Below, one piece after another: positions 55,120 to 64,000 of a stretch of 64,000 nucleotides of DNA. The notes under the pieces were generated by a model. The model saw nothing but the letters and a program-made list of their open reading frames with translations, did not search any database and was not told where the DNA came from. The stretch lies in contig NZ_CP036150.1 in assembly GCF_008329965.1 (NCBI RefSeq), positions 3,824,439 to 3,888,438 on the forward strand, read 5' to 3'. This stretch comes from Oceanispirochaeta crateris (GTDB lineage: Bacteria > Spirochaetota > Spirochaetia > DSM-2461). Both the position numbers and the translations under genes were made by a program. Position 1 is the first letter of the stretch. Every line of letters starts with the position of its first letter.

Positions 55120-56565
55120 TTATATTAGATTTTCGGGTAGGTTTTTGATAACTATTTCGCTCATTTTGTTGTCCATCAGGGGGACCTCTATGAGAGCCTT
55201 ATTCTCTTTTGAGCCGCAGATTGTATGGAGTCGGCAGGTTTCTAATGTTTTTTGAATCAGATTTTGCCATAAGAATCTATTTTCTGATTTTAGAAGGTTG
55301 ATAAACCGGCTCAGACGGAAAGCCGTGATCAGCTGAGCAGTGGTGAGGTTTTTATTCCAGGGCCAGACCGAAGAGCCGCAATACAAGGCGGGAGACTCGG
55401 GCAAACTATTATCACCAGGTTTGTCAAAACCCGGTAGTCCCGGGACGGCATAAAAGGGAGATATCCCAATTTCTGTTGGATGAGATGCCAGAAACAACAG
55501 GTTCCGCGAGACCGATTCAAGACTGTCCCCTTCGAGGCCGCATATAAAGTAGGTTACAGCCGGGATCTGGTTTTGTTTCAGGTAAAATAATACATCGGAC
55601 AATAATTCCTGCTGTCCTGTACGGTTCTGATCAGACAAAATCTGGCTGTCGGTAGAAGCCATGGAGAGATTGAATCTAATAAATCCTGAATCAATCATCT
55701 TATTTATAATCGCATGAGTCAGATGGCGGTAGTCTAGGCCGTTTTCTGCCGATAGGGTTGCTCCTGGGTATCTGAAATGAAAGGAATCCAGGAACTGGCA
55801 GAAATAATCTGCGTCTGCCAGAAGGTTGTCATCTTCCAGGTTTAAGTGGAACTCTTCCTGGTGGGTCTGTTCAAGAAGAATCAATAAATCTTCTATAGCG
55901 ATTTTTCTAAAATTTCTACCATGAGTCAGGTGGTTGGCACAGAATTGACATCGATAAGGACACCCCCTGGTGAGCATCGTACTGTATTGAAGTTTTCCCT
56001 GGGCTCTATAGGCAGGACTGAGGACGGGAGTAATCATGTGACTTTCTTCTTTCACACCAGGTAAGTCTGTCATGTTTTTTTCGGCTTCTCCGCAGCGGAC
56101 TTTTTCAAAGAGACCGGTCTTTCTGAACCAATCTGGGTTGACCGATACTCCTGCACCGCCAATGTCCAGTGGGAGGTCAGGAGAGTGCTTTTTTAGTTCT
56201 TTAGCTAAAAGGACAGCCTCCTCGGCATAACACCAGGCTAAACAGCTGATCATGACTCTTTCCGGACTGGCTGACAGTATCTGCTGGCAACAATCATTGA
56301 AACTGGGACCAAAATGCTTACGTTGCCTAAACCAGGTAACCGGTCCTTTTTCATCCGTAATGAGAAAGGCTTTGAGGTAGTTCAGCTCCCTCGGAAGAGG
56401 GGGTGTATGAATCTCTCCTGAATGAGAGGGGAAATTAAAGAGAGTGATTGAGTGACCAGCCTCTTCTAATATTTTTTGCACAGTGAGAGAACCCATGGCA
56501 GAATGGCGGTGTGGGGACTGATAGAAGTCTCTAATAGGTGGTTGTGCAATAACAATCTTCATCAT
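55120..56565 (-). CDS. Radical SAM protein with N-terminal B12-binding-like domain
   Basis: A 481-residue protein. Residues 1-180 resemble the cobalamin-binding Rossmann domain of class B radical SAM enzymes (VIAQPPIRDFYQSPHRH, GSLTVQKILEEAGHSITLF), but without the DxHxxG base-off motif. Cys202, Cys206 and Cys209 (GCPYRCQFC) bind the catalytic cluster. LNLEDDNLLAD and ENGLDYRHL follow as in the barrel of this class. It sits three bases downstream of an AEC permease gene, so the permease may move the substrate or product (inference). Reaction unknown. Confidence 0.85.
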   Translation of the reverse strand: MMKIVIAQPPIRDFYQSPHRHSAMGSLTVQKILEEAGHSITLFNFPSHSGEIHTPPLPRELNYLKAFLITDEKGPVTWFRQRKHFGPSFNDCCQQILSASPERVMISCLAWCYAEEAVLLAKELKKHSPDLPLDIGGAGVSVNPDWFRKTGLFEKVRCGEAEKNMTDLPGVKEESHMITPVLSPAYRAQGKLQYSTMLTRGCPYRCQFCANHLTHGRNFRKIAIEDLLILLEQTHQEEFHLNLEDDNLLADADYFCQFLDSFHFRYPGATLSAENGLDYRHLTHAIINKMIDSGFIRFNLSMASTDSQILSDQNRTGQQELLSDVLFYLKQNQIPAVTYFICGLEGDSLESVSRNLLFLASHPTEIGISPFYAVPGLPGFDKPGDNSLPESPALYCGSSVWPWNKNLTTAQLITAFRLSRFINLLKSENRFLWQNLIQKTLETCRLHTICGSKENKALIEVPLMDNKMSEIVIKNLPENLI

Positions 56566-56568
56566 TTA

Positions 56569-57498
56569 TTACCAGAAATAAAATAAAAATGGCAGGAAAA
56601 ACAGGAAAATCAGCGTTGAGATCGTGATGGAGTTGGCTATGAAGTCGGTATCCAGTCCAAACATGTCGCTGATTACCATGATGGACACTCCCAGGGGGGC
56701 CATGACATTGATGATCAAAACTTTGCGGGAGGTTTCATCAAACCAAGGGAGTTGAAATAGAATTGCTGTAGCGGCAATCCAGACAACAAAGCGCACCACT
56801 AGGAATGGAAGGAGAGGAAGAGCAGAACGTAATGAGCTTTTGATGGAGATTGATAGACCCATACAGAACAGGATAAGTGGAACCGCCATGGACCCAAAGC
56901 TTTCAGAAAATTGGGCCAGTCCTTCAGGCAAGGATATATTCATAATACCGAAGATCAGTCCTAAGGCAACCATTATCAAGAGAGGAATAATATTAAAGTG
57001 AATACTCTTCTTATCTAACTTTTGATGCTTAGTTAGTTTCAGTACAACGGTGATTAAAAAGCCATAGAACAGCAGAATAGGCCAAAAAAATGAGGTATAA
57101 AAAATCCCTCTTTGGAGGCCGTCTGCTCCGATGAGAAGCTCATGGAGTTTCCAACAGATGTAGCCTATATTTCCGGAAATGGCTAACATAAACAATTCGG
57201 CTTTATATTTATTAACCCATCTACTTTTGGGTGCCAGGAATGTAAGGATACCCCAGGAAATGAGCCAGACAATGCCGAGAAATAGGAAAAAACCGAGAGA
57301 CATGGGTAAAAATTGACCGGCGGTTTTCAAATCCATCACTATTAATGAATTAAAGACCATAAATGGGATGGTCACTCTGACAGCAAACTGCTGAATATAG
57401 ATCCGGTGGGAAGGATCTATGAAATTGCCATTTCGGCACAATAGACCAAGGAAAATAGGAAGGAATAGGGCTACTAATGCTGGTATAAGGTCGCTCAT
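56569..57498 (-). CDS. AEC-family (auxin efflux carrier type) permease
   Basis: A 309-residue membrane protein with about ten hydrophobic segments in two halves. NGNFIDPSHRIYIQQFAVRVTIPFMVFNSL and FGSMAVPLILFCMGLSI, and the C-terminal LIINVMAPLGVSIMVISDMFGLD stretch, match AEC transporters of malonate or other organic acids. It is the first gene of a two-gene unit with the radical SAM gene. Substrate unknown. Confidence 0.86.
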   Translation of the reverse strand: MSDLIPALVALFLPIFLGLLCRNGNFIDPSHRIYIQQFAVRVTIPFMVFNSLIVMDLKTAGQFLPMSLGFFLFLGIVWLISWGILTFLAPKSRWVNKYKAELFMLAISGNIGYICWKLHELLIGADGLQRGIFYTSFFWPILLFYGFLITVVLKLTKHQKLDKKSIHFNIIPLLIMVALGLIFGIMNISLPEGLAQFSESFGSMAVPLILFCMGLSISIKSSLRSALPLLPFLVVRFVVWIAATAILFQLPWFDETSRKVLIINVMAPLGVSIMVISDMFGLDTDFIANSITISTLIFLFFLPFLFYFW

Positions 57499-57596
57499 AG
57501 TTCACCATTCAATTGTTATTTATGTATCTAGTCAATCCTGATCGTAATAAAAATTTAATACTTCTCGTTGATACACCTCATTACTAATATGTTTTC

Positions 57597-59375
57597 TTAA
57601 GCTCCCATTTTTCGAATCTCATCATTGAGAGTAGAGGCGGTCTGGCTGTTTTTATCGCTCAAATTTTTAAGGACATCTGTCCCATTGGATAACTGAACAA
57701 CACCTCGGGACATTTCCAGAGTCTCTTGTATGAGGTCAGTCTGTTGCCTTTCCAGTTCTCCCATATGTGTACTTATCAGGCTGCTGCTGTTTCTGACACT
57801 CTCGGTCTCTTCATGAAGACGGGAGGATCCTGTTTGTACGGTTTTTAATAATTCAAAGAAATCTCTAATGATATGGTTTATTTCAATGTTTGATTTTTTT
57901 AATTTGTTCATGGCTTCCATGGACTTACTGTTTTGATTAATGAGTCTGGCTATCGATTCCTGGTTTTGTTTTTCTTCTTCTGTCATCAAAAGCAATTTTT
58001 CATCCAGAACTTTCAATAGGTTTCCAACAAGGGATGTATTGTGTCTAACTTTATTTGAAAGGTTGTGCATTTCTTCTGAGACGACGGAGAATCCTTTTCC
58101 ATACACACCTGCGTGAGCCGCTTCTATGGATGCATTGATGGCCAGTACATCTGTCTGGTCTGCCAGATCCTGTATAGAATGGATTGCCTTTGATATAGAG
58201 GATGCCTGAGATAAAACTTCTTGTATCTGTGTTTTAAAAAGTTCCATGATTGTTTTGTTATTTAAACTCTCTTCTTTGACCTTATTAATCAGGAGTCCCT
58301 GTTGCTCAACCGCCGCCTGCTGTGATGAGAGTGTTTTTTGAACAGACTCACCCTTTGCTACAATGGAAACGACACTCTGGGATTGAGCATTTGATCTTTT
58401 TTCCAAAGAGTCCAGAGTTAGAGAAATTTGTCTAATTTCCTGAGCAGATGAATTCACCTGCTCTGACATGTTTAACCCATGCTGATGAACAGAGTTCAGA
58501 TTGCCCTCGAGTTGTTTTACCGTAGAAGAATGATCCAAAGATAGGGTGTATAATTTTTCTCCGGAGTTCACCTGGTCTTCTGCTATGCCTTTTAAGGCCT
58601 GCTGCCGGTGATACAGATTCTTCATAAAGCGGTTGAAGTTTGCTCCAAGCTGTGCTATTTCATCTTTTCCGGATACAGGCATTGTCACATCCAAACGGCT
58701 ATTCCCATCTGCCAGTATATTAAAAAAATAAAGTGTTTTATTGATAGAATGAAGAGATCGTATGATGATGGCAAAACAGAACAAGAGCAAACACAGAAGG
58801 AGTCCCCCACTGATAGGAAGATAAATGGATACGAAGCGTTTTTTCTGGTACGCCTGACTGGCGATGTCCTCTTTGATTCTTTCATCAAGAGCATTCCTTA
58901 TAGAGTTCGTATCGCTGTTTAAGTCATTCAGGACTTCGTAAATCAGACGGTCAATCATACCTTCTGCAATAGGTTTATGGCTGTAAAGTGGATCGAGTAG
59001 CTCTAACTTACAGATCTTTGACAGTTGTTCTCCCTTATAAACAAGATTCTGTATCTGGTCGTAGAGCTTTTCATCAGCAATAATAAGTTCTTTGAGTTTC
59101 GTATTCTCTCTGGTCATCCTTGCTTCTGTCATTCTGTAAGTGGTGATTCTCACACCGGATATGTCTCTGGTCCTTACCAGATCAGTACTATAAAGAACCT
59201 GATTGTTGGCCGCAGTCTGAAAATCATTTAGTACGATGAGCCCACTTTGGTGGCTCTGCATTTCGAGGGCCAAATGCTCTGATTTATTCAATTGGTTGAT
59301 TGTTAGGAGTCCAACCAGCAGGATGGTGGCGGTCCCGAAAATCATTAAAAGGATAGCCTGGGTCCTTATCTTCAT
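57597..59375 (-). CDS. Methyl-accepting chemotaxis protein
   Basis: A 592-residue chemoreceptor with transmembrane segments at about 7-26 and 185-207 bracketing a helical-bundle-type periplasmic domain of about 155 residues. A HAMP domain (SRLDVTMPVSGKDEIAQLG) and a signalling hairpin with its conserved tip near residue 405 (DQTDVLAINASIEAAHAGVYG) follow. The periplasmic domain type is not the Cache kind of the receptor at 7996. It lies upstream of the phosphate genes but is divergently transcribed. Confidence 0.92.
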   Translation of the reverse strand: MKIRTQAILLMIFGTATILLVGLLTINQLNKSEHLALEMQSHQSGLIVLNDFQTAANNQVLYSTDLVRTRDISGVRITTYRMTEARMTRENTKLKELIIADEKLYDQIQNLVYKGEQLSKICKLELLDPLYSHKPIAEGMIDRLIYEVLNDLNSDTNSIRNALDERIKEDIASQAYQKKRFVSIYLPISGGLLLCLLLFCFAIIIRSLHSINKTLYFFNILADGNSRLDVTMPVSGKDEIAQLGANFNRFMKNLYHRQQALKGIAEDQVNSGEKLYTLSLDHSSTVKQLEGNLNSVHQHGLNMSEQVNSSAQEIRQISLTLDSLEKRSNAQSQSVVSIVAKGESVQKTLSSQQAAVEQQGLLINKVKEESLNNKTIMELFKTQIQEVLSQASSISKAIHSIQDLADQTDVLAINASIEAAHAGVYGKGFSVVSEEMHNLSNKVRHNTSLVGNLLKVLDEKLLLMTEEEKQNQESIARLINQNSKSMEAMNKLKKSNIEINHIIRDFFELLKTVQTGSSRLHEETESVRNSSSLISTHMGELERQQTDLIQETLEMSRGVVQLSNGTDVLKNLSDKNSQTASTLNDEIRKMGA

Positions 59376-59498
59376 TTTGTTACCGATATTTTTAAATTCA
59401 TGGGCTCATTAAAAAACATGTCTGTTTGTGTTGTGTTAGGGAATTATGAGAAATGTTTATTCCTTTTAATATTTCTATGGAGCCATTACGGTTAGTAA

Positions 59499-59531
59499 TT
59501 TAACTCTAATTTAACAATTCTTTTATCTAAT
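59499..59531 (+). promoter_or_regulatory. Pho-box-like 11-bp repeats upstream of pstS
   Basis: Three units at 11-base spacing start at 59499, 59510 and 59521: TTTAACTCTAA, TTTAACAATTC, TTTTATCTAAT. Direct TTAAC-type repeats with this spacing are the signature of PhoP/PhoB-type boxes. The repeats lie 115-147 bases before the pstS start. Confidence 0.7.
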
Positions 59532-59645
59532 CCTTATCTGCAGGAAGGATTATGAGCCATCTTACGGAAGATATGGTCCTTTGGATGGTATTGGAAAATT
59601 CAAAGGACAGTCTAAATTGTGAAATTAGGAAGGAGTCGTTCAATT

Positions 59646-60503
59646 ATGAAAAAAATTATTGCTGTTCTTATGGTTCTGTTTGTAGCTGGTTTCGCATTCG
59701 CTGGTGGTCAGCAGGATGCAGGAATGGATCAATCTTCAAATGGTTCATTCTCAGGTAATTATGCTTTTGGTGGATCTACAACTGTTGAGCCCATCATCAG
59801 AGCTGCTGCCGAAGCTTTTACAGAAATGTACCCTGATGTGAAAATCTCTTATGATGCACCCGGTTCATCAGCTGGTGTTAAAGGTCCCCTGGAAGGAACC
59901 TACTCTATTGGTGCTGCTTCTAGATCTCTTAAAGATTCAGAGAAAGAAGCCGGTGCTCTTGCTACAGCTATTGCTAAGGATGGAGTTGCTGTTGTTCTGA
60001 ATAAGGGATCTGTTCCCATGGACAACCTTTCATTGGAAGATATTATTGCCATCTATGCCGGTGAAGTTACAAACTGGAGCCAGCTGGGTGGTCCAGATGC
60101 AGAAATTGTTGTATTCAACAGAGATGAAGCATCCGGTACACGGTCCTGTTTTAATGATGCCACTGTAAAAACACAGAGTAAAAAGTTCACCGAAACTGCC
60201 GCTATTGTTACTTCCAACGGAGATATGGTTGCGAAAGTCGGATCTACTCCCTATGCCATTGGTTACTGTGGATTCGGTTATATCGGTAAGGATGCCGGAA
60301 CAAAAGCTGTTACTGTAGATGGAATTGCTCCTGTAGAAAAAAATGTTCTTGATGGATCTTATGCCGTTTCAAGAGATCTGATTCTCATCACCAATGGTCC
60401 AGTACCCGCAGGAACTCTGGAAGAAGCTTTTATCAATTACATCCTTTCTGCCGAAGGCCAGGACATTGTAAAAGAAGAAAAGTTTATCTCTATCAATTCA
60501 TAA
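59646..60503 (+). CDS. pstS: Phosphate-binding protein PstS
   Basis: A 285-residue periplasmic binding protein of the high-affinity phosphate ABC transporter. The start at 59646 follows AGGAAGGAG; a Sec signal peptide (residues 1-19, ending AFA) precedes a linker rich in Gln and Asp. The phosphate-binding blocks FGGSTTVEP, DAPGSSAGVKGP, a GAASRSLKDSE loop and DEASGTRSCF are clear. It is followed by its own terminator (60532-60558), and pstC then has a separate Pho-box promoter, which allows surplus PstS. Confidence 0.96.
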   Translation: MKKIIAVLMVLFVAGFAFAGGQQDAGMDQSSNGSFSGNYAFGGSTTVEPIIRAAAEAFTEMYPDVKISYDAPGSSAGVKGPLEGTYSIGAASRSLKDSEKEAGALATAIAKDGVAVVLNKGSVPMDNLSLEDIIAIYAGEVTNWSQLGGPDAEIVVFNRDEASGTRSCFNDATVKTQSKKFTETAAIVTSNGDMVAKVGSTPYAIGYCGFGYIGKDAGTKAVTVDGIAPVEKNVLDGSYAVSRDLILITNGPVPAGTLEEAFINYILSAEGQDIVKEEKFISINS

Positions 60504-60531
60504 TAATAGACAGAGAAACTATCGTATTTGA

Positions 60532-60558
60532 AGGCTGCCTTTGGGCAGTCTTTTTTTT
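60532..60558 (+). terminator. Intrinsic terminator after pstS
   Basis: Eight-base-pair stem AGGCTGCC/GGCAGTCT with a four-base loop, followed by seven T. Confidence 0.85.
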
Positions 60559-60568
60559 CGTTAGAATT

Positions 60569-60596
60569 TTAACAGTATTCTAACAATCTCCTAACA
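60569..60596 (+). promoter_or_regulatory. Pho-box-like 11-bp repeats upstream of pstC
   Basis: TTAACA (60569), CTAACA (60580) and CTAACA (60591) repeat every 11 bases, 58-85 bases before the pstC start. The spacing and core match the repeats before pstS. Confidence 0.75.
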
Positions 60597-60653
60597 GAAA
60601 GAGGGTTTCCATATGGAGAATATGAGTTAATAAAATTCCAAGGAGCAGATGTC

Positions 60654-61532
60654 TTGAAGTCATCAAAAATCATTCTGGAAAATACAGTTGAAAAGATCCT
60701 TCTGTTCAGTGCATTGCTATCTATTATCAGTGTCGTCTTTATAACCGTATTTATTTTTCAAGAGGGTTTACCTCTGTTTGCAAAAGTCAGCCCCCTGAAG
60801 TTTCTGTTTTCAAGTACATGGGAACCAACAGCAGAAATACCGCAGTATGGAATCCTTCCTTTTATTATGGGTTCAATTTGGGTAACAGTAGGAGCCTTGA
60901 TCCTGTCCGTTCCAGTTGGTTTGGCTGTCGGTATCTTCATGGCAGAGATGGCCGAAGGCAAGATAGCAGATATTCTAAGAACTGTTGTTGAGCTCTTAGC
61001 AGGTATCCCTTCTGTCATCTACGGACTATTCGGTTATATCGCCATATCGCCAGTCATAAGGGTTTTGTTTAAAAGTCCAACGGGGCTGGGTGTTCTGACT
61101 GCCAGTATTGTTCTGGCAATTATGACTCTTCCTACCATCATAAATATTACAGAAGTCTCCCTAAGAGCCGTTCCGCATGAGCTGAAGGAAGGTTCTTTGG
61201 CTCTGGGGGCAACCCACTGGATGACCATTTACAGGGTTATGATTCCCACGGCCCGTTCGGGTATTCTGGCGGGGATTGTACTGGGGATGGGAAGGGCTAT
61301 CGGTGAAACTATGGCGGTTCTTATGGTTGCCGGGAATGCGGTTACCATGCCCAAGGGACCCTTGTCATTGACAAGAACCCTGACTATGAATATTGCCACA
61401 GATATGAAATATGCCGCCGATGATCATGCTGTCAGCCTTTTCACTACTGGTATTGTTTTATTTGTTTTTATCCTGGGCATTAATACTCTGGTTCAGTATC
61501 TCATGAAAAAAGCAGTGAGAGAGGATGTATAA
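60654..61532 (+). CDS. pstC: Phosphate ABC transporter permease PstC
   Basis: A 292-residue permease with six transmembrane segments. The EAA loop reads [21 protein letters not shown], and the ETMAVLMVAGNA segment and the GIPSVIYGLFGYI segment are characteristic of PstC. The start is a TTG at 60654, eight bases after AAGGAG; no ATG in frame has a better site, because the nearby ATG at 60649 reads into a stop. The stop abuts the next ATG. Confidence 0.95.
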   Translation: MKSSKIILENTVEKILLFSALLSIISVVFITVFIFQEGLPLFAKVSPLKFLFSSTWEPTAEIPQYGILPFIMGSIWVTVGALILSVPVGLAVGIFMAEMAEGKIADILRTVVELLAGIPSVIYGLFGYIAISPVIRVLFKSPTGLGVLTASIVLAIMTLPTIINITEVSLRAVPHELKEGSLALGATHWMTIYRVMIPTARSGILAGIVLGMGRAIGETMAVLMVAGNAVTMPKGPLSLTRTLTMNIATDMKYAADDHAVSLFTTGIVLFVFILGINTLVQYLMKKAVREDV

Positions 61533-63977
61533 ATGAAAACAGCATCAAATATCGATAAAGCAGAATCTAATGCGGTGGTACTTAGTTCTCCTCAGTCCCT
61601 CAAAATCAGAAAGCAGGAAAAAGTTGCCAAAGGGATCATCTGGTTCCTGGCAGTTCTTACCATAGCTATCCTTGTCTGGATCATCGGGTATCTCATGGTC
61701 AAAGGGCTTTGGTATGACAATAGTGTTCCTTATAGTGTTACAAATCAGGTTGATACGAATATTCCTATTCTGGGGAGTGATGGAAGCAAGTTTGGGGATG
61801 TGGTCTTTATCATTCACCATAAAACAAGATCGGAAGATATCACTGTTGAGGCATTGAGAAAGCTCTATAACAAGGTGCGAACAGAAAACTGGGGATTCTA
61901 CAATCAACAGGATCTGAAAGTCGTGCCCTACGCCTTTGATGGGGCAGCTGGGTTTTCCAGCGGAATTAAAGATTTTATACTTAAAGGGGCAGATCTGGAG
62001 GATTATCGAAAGACCGTTTCCAAAGTGGACTCCTGGGATGAAATGATTCAGAATGTCGCCACTCATCCGGGAGCTCTCGGGTTTATTCCCGCCGAAATGG
62101 CAGAGAATCTTCCTGATGAGGTCAAAACCCTTGGAGTCAGAAGAGCTTCTGTGGCTGTGCATCCCAGTGTTCTTCAGATTCAAGATGGTAGAATGCTCCG
62201 TGAAATCAGTTCAGACCAGGAAGAGGCTCTTTTTGACGGTCAAATTGCAAATTGGCAGGAAGTCGGAGGAACAGACCTTCCCGTGGTTCTTATCAGGATG
62301 AAAGGAACATCGGCAGTCCGGGATCTCTCACCAAAAGCCAAAATGATTGAAGCCGAGAATGAAGAAGAATTTTATACCTTCCTGCAAGATATAGAAGGGG
62401 CCGTCGCCTTGTCGTCCTTTGGAAGTCTGGCTGAATATGAACTTTCTTACCTTCCTGTATTGAGGCATGAGACCGGCAGGAATCTTACCTGGCATTTCAT
62501 CTTCGAAGCACCGGCTAGATCGGGGCAGTGGGGAGGAATCTCCTATATCATCATTAATACTTTCTTTTTAATCCTCTTCACAATCATCTTTTCTACTCCC
62601 GTGGGAGTCATGGCCGCCATCTATATGATCGAGTATGCTAAACAGGGACGTCTCATCGGTATTCTCAGAATGGGGAGTGAAACCCTAGCGGGTATCCCCT
62701 CCATTGTGTTCGGTTTGTTCGGTTTTATCTTCTTTGTGAAGATTCTGGGCATGGGAATCGGATTTATCTCCAGTACGCTGACCATTACACTCATGGTCCT
62801 TCCCACCATTATCAGAACCACTGAAGAAGCTCTGAAATCTGTGCCTCACTCCCTGCGGGAAGGTTCTCTGGCTCTGGGGGCCACAAAACTGCAAACCATT
62901 GTAAAAGTTGTACTTCCTACTGCATCCCCTGGAATCCTGACAGGTATTATCCTGGCCATAGGAAGAACCGTGGGAGAAACTGCTGTATTGATCTATACCC
63001 TGGGTTCCAATTATGACCTGGTGTCGGGACCATCCTCTTCTGCCAGGGTTCTTTCCTTACACCTTTATATGCTGTTTTCAGAAGCCCTCTCATTTGACCG
63101 GACTTTTGCCACGGCTGCAGTTTTGGTCATCATCATCCTCATTACCAATCTTTCCACTACGCGCATACTCAAGCGAGTGAATAAAATTCTGGCATATAGG
63201 CCAAGGAGTCTAAATATTATGAATGTAAACAATAAAATTGAAGTGGAAAATCTGAATCTCTTTTATGGAGATTTTCAGGCCCTTCATGATGTGAATATCG
63301 AAATAAAAGAACGGGAAGTTACCGCTCTTATAGGACCCTCCGGATGTGGAAAATCCACATTTATCAGGACCTTGAACCGGATGAATGACCTTATTGATAT
63401 TGTCAGAATAGAGGGAAATATCAGCTATGATAACAAGAACATCAATACAGGGTGGGATGTTATTGAGCTGAGGAAAAAAGTCGGAATGGTTTTCCAAAAA
63501 CCAAATCCATTTCCCATGTCTATTTATGATAATGTCGCCTATGGACCTAAGACTCACGGCATAAAAAACCGTTCAAAATTAGATCATATTGTAGAAAAGA
63601 GCCTGGAGCAGGCATCCTTACTGGATGAGGTGAAGGATCGACTTCATAAACCGGCCCTGGGGCTTTCGGGAGGACAGCAGCAGAGGCTCTGCATCGCCCG
63701 TGTATTGGCAGTTGAACCGGATGTGGTTCTTATGGATGAACCAACTTCGGCTCTGGATCCGATTTCCACCTCCCGTATTGAAGATTTGATTGATGAAATG
63801 AAAAAGAATTATACTATTGTGATAGTGACACATAACATGCAGCAGGCGGGAAGAATCTCTGATAAAACAGCCTTCTTTCTACATGGTAAGATTGAAGAAT
63901 TCGGGCCTACCGATGAAATTTTCTTCAACCCCAAAAGCAGCAAAACAGAAGAGTATATCTCTGGAAAGTTCGGCTGA
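61533..63977 (+). CDS. Fused phosphate permease PstA (with PstS-like extracytoplasmic insert) and ATPase PstB
   Basis: An 814-residue single frame. Residues about 33-56 form transmembrane helix 1. Residues about 60-325 form an extracytoplasmic domain resembling tandem PstS-like halves: [42 protein letters not shown], then [18 protein letters not shown]. Residues about 335-560 are the PstA helices ([30 protein letters not shown]). From Met563, a complete PstB follows: Walker [10 protein letters not shown] (601-609), LSGGQQQR (711-718), DEPTSALDP. An AAGGAG precedes Met563 (63203-63208), so free PstB could also be made. Ordinarily PstA is about 290 residues and separate from PstB. Confidence 0.93.
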   Translation: MKTASNIDKAESNAVVLSSPQSLKIRKQEKVAKGIIWFLAVLTIAILVWIIGYLMVKGLWYDNSVPYSVTNQVDTNIPILGSDGSKFGDVVFIIHHKTRSEDITVEALRKLYNKVRTENWGFYNQQDLKVVPYAFDGAAGFSSGIKDFILKGADLEDYRKTVSKVDSWDEMIQNVATHPGALGFIPAEMAENLPDEVKTLGVRRASVAVHPSVLQIQDGRMLREISSDQEEALFDGQIANWQEVGGTDLPVVLIRMKGTSAVRDLSPKAKMIEAENEEEFYTFLQDIEGAVALSSFGSLAEYELSYLPVLRHETGRNLTWHFIFEAPARSGQWGGISYIIINTFFLILFTIIFSTPVGVMAAIYMIEYAKQGRLIGILRMGSETLAGIPSIVFGLFGFIFFVKILGMGIGFISSTLTITLMVLPTIIRTTEEALKSVPHSLREGSLALGATKLQTIVKVVLPTASPGILTGIILAIGRTVGETAVLIYTLGSNYDLVSGPSSSARVLSLHLYMLFSEALSFDRTFATAAVLVIIILITNLSTTRILKRVNKILAYRPRSLNIMNVNNKIEVENLNLFYGDFQALHDVNIEIKEREVTALIGPSGCGKSTFIRTLNRMNDLIDIVRIEGNISYDNKNINTGWDVIELRKKVGMVFQKPNPFPMSIYDNVAYGPKTHGIKNRSKLDHIVEKSLEQASLLDEVKDRLHKPALGLSGGQQQRLCIARVLAVEPDVVLMDEPTSALDPISTSRIEDLIDEMKKNYTIVIVTHNMQQAGRISDKTAFFLHGKIEEFGPTDEIFFNPKSSKTEEYISGKFG

Positions 63978-64000
63978 TCCTCAAGTCATACCGAAAAAGA

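Noticed and set aside
59552-59758. 68-codon frame overlapping the pstS start
   Set aside because: Out of frame with pstS and covering its ribosome-binding site and signal-peptide coding; pstS is unambiguous.
63180-63240. PstA-PstB fusion as a simple sequencing error
   Set aside because: Not excluded, but the frame runs cleanly through with sensible codons and no homopolymer run at the joint, so it is reported as seen.
1-64000. CRISPR array, prophage or ribosomal RNA
   Set aside because: No regularly spaced repeats, phage structural genes or rRNA-like sequence were noticed anywhere.

Overview
The window looks like a piece of chromosome from a free-living, anaerobic or fermentative spirochaete (Spirochaetota). 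I infer this from the gene set; no rRNA gene is present to confirm it. The pointers are a giant secreted coiled-coil protein of the kind known from Leptospira and relatives, a 7TMR-DISM adenylate cyclase, two chemoreceptors, GTP-type PEP carboxykinases, a rubredoxin, an anaerobic sulfatase-maturase-type radical SAM protein and a ferredoxin-type aldo/keto reductase. No tRNA, rRNA or CRISPR array was seen.

Layout. 1-4008: a tripartite tricarboxylate transporter (tctC cut by the window edge, tctB, tctA) with a Gfo/Idh/MocA dehydrogenase. 4078-5678 (-): a lipid-kinase and acyltransferase pair. 5807-7936: a lone molybdopterin oxidoreductase. 7996-10092: a chemoreceptor. 10102-16490 (-): a methionine/one-carbon operon with a methionine synthase split into two translationally coupled genes, a 52-residue rubredoxin, a fused homocysteine methyltransferase/methylene-THF reductase, and prs. 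16633-17745 (-): an anSME-like radical SAM enzyme. 17952-21872: an energy-coupling-factor transporter (fused double ATPase, EcfT, S component) followed by coaX, so pantothenate is the likely cargo. 21946-24129: a second Gfo/Idh/MocA gene with an Ldh2-family dehydrogenase.

24152-34249 carries single genes: thioesterase, EAL-CBS-GGDEF protein, glycosyltransferase, patatin, DMT permease, adenylate cyclase, lipA, a flavin reductase and a DUF2294 protein. 34592-38435: two divergent GTP-type PEP carboxykinases facing each other, one with a long leader containing a terminator. 38752-39234 (-): SlyD.

39620-49749 is the most unusual region: a 3084-residue exported protein whose last roughly 350 residues become AT-rich and carry a possible papain-like Cys/His/Asp set, followed 11 bases later by an equally AT-rich SUMF1-fold lipoprotein. 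This has the architecture of a polymorphic toxin with a partner gene. An IS21-family element (about 50028-52326) lies directly downstream.

52339-59375 (-): an iron-sulfur aldo/keto reductase, an MFS permease, a radical SAM protein, an AEC permease and a chemoreceptor. 59646-63977 is a phosphate (pst) locus with two sets of 11-bp-spaced Pho-box-like repeats. Its PstA carries a PstS-like extracytoplasmic insert and is fused in frame to PstB.
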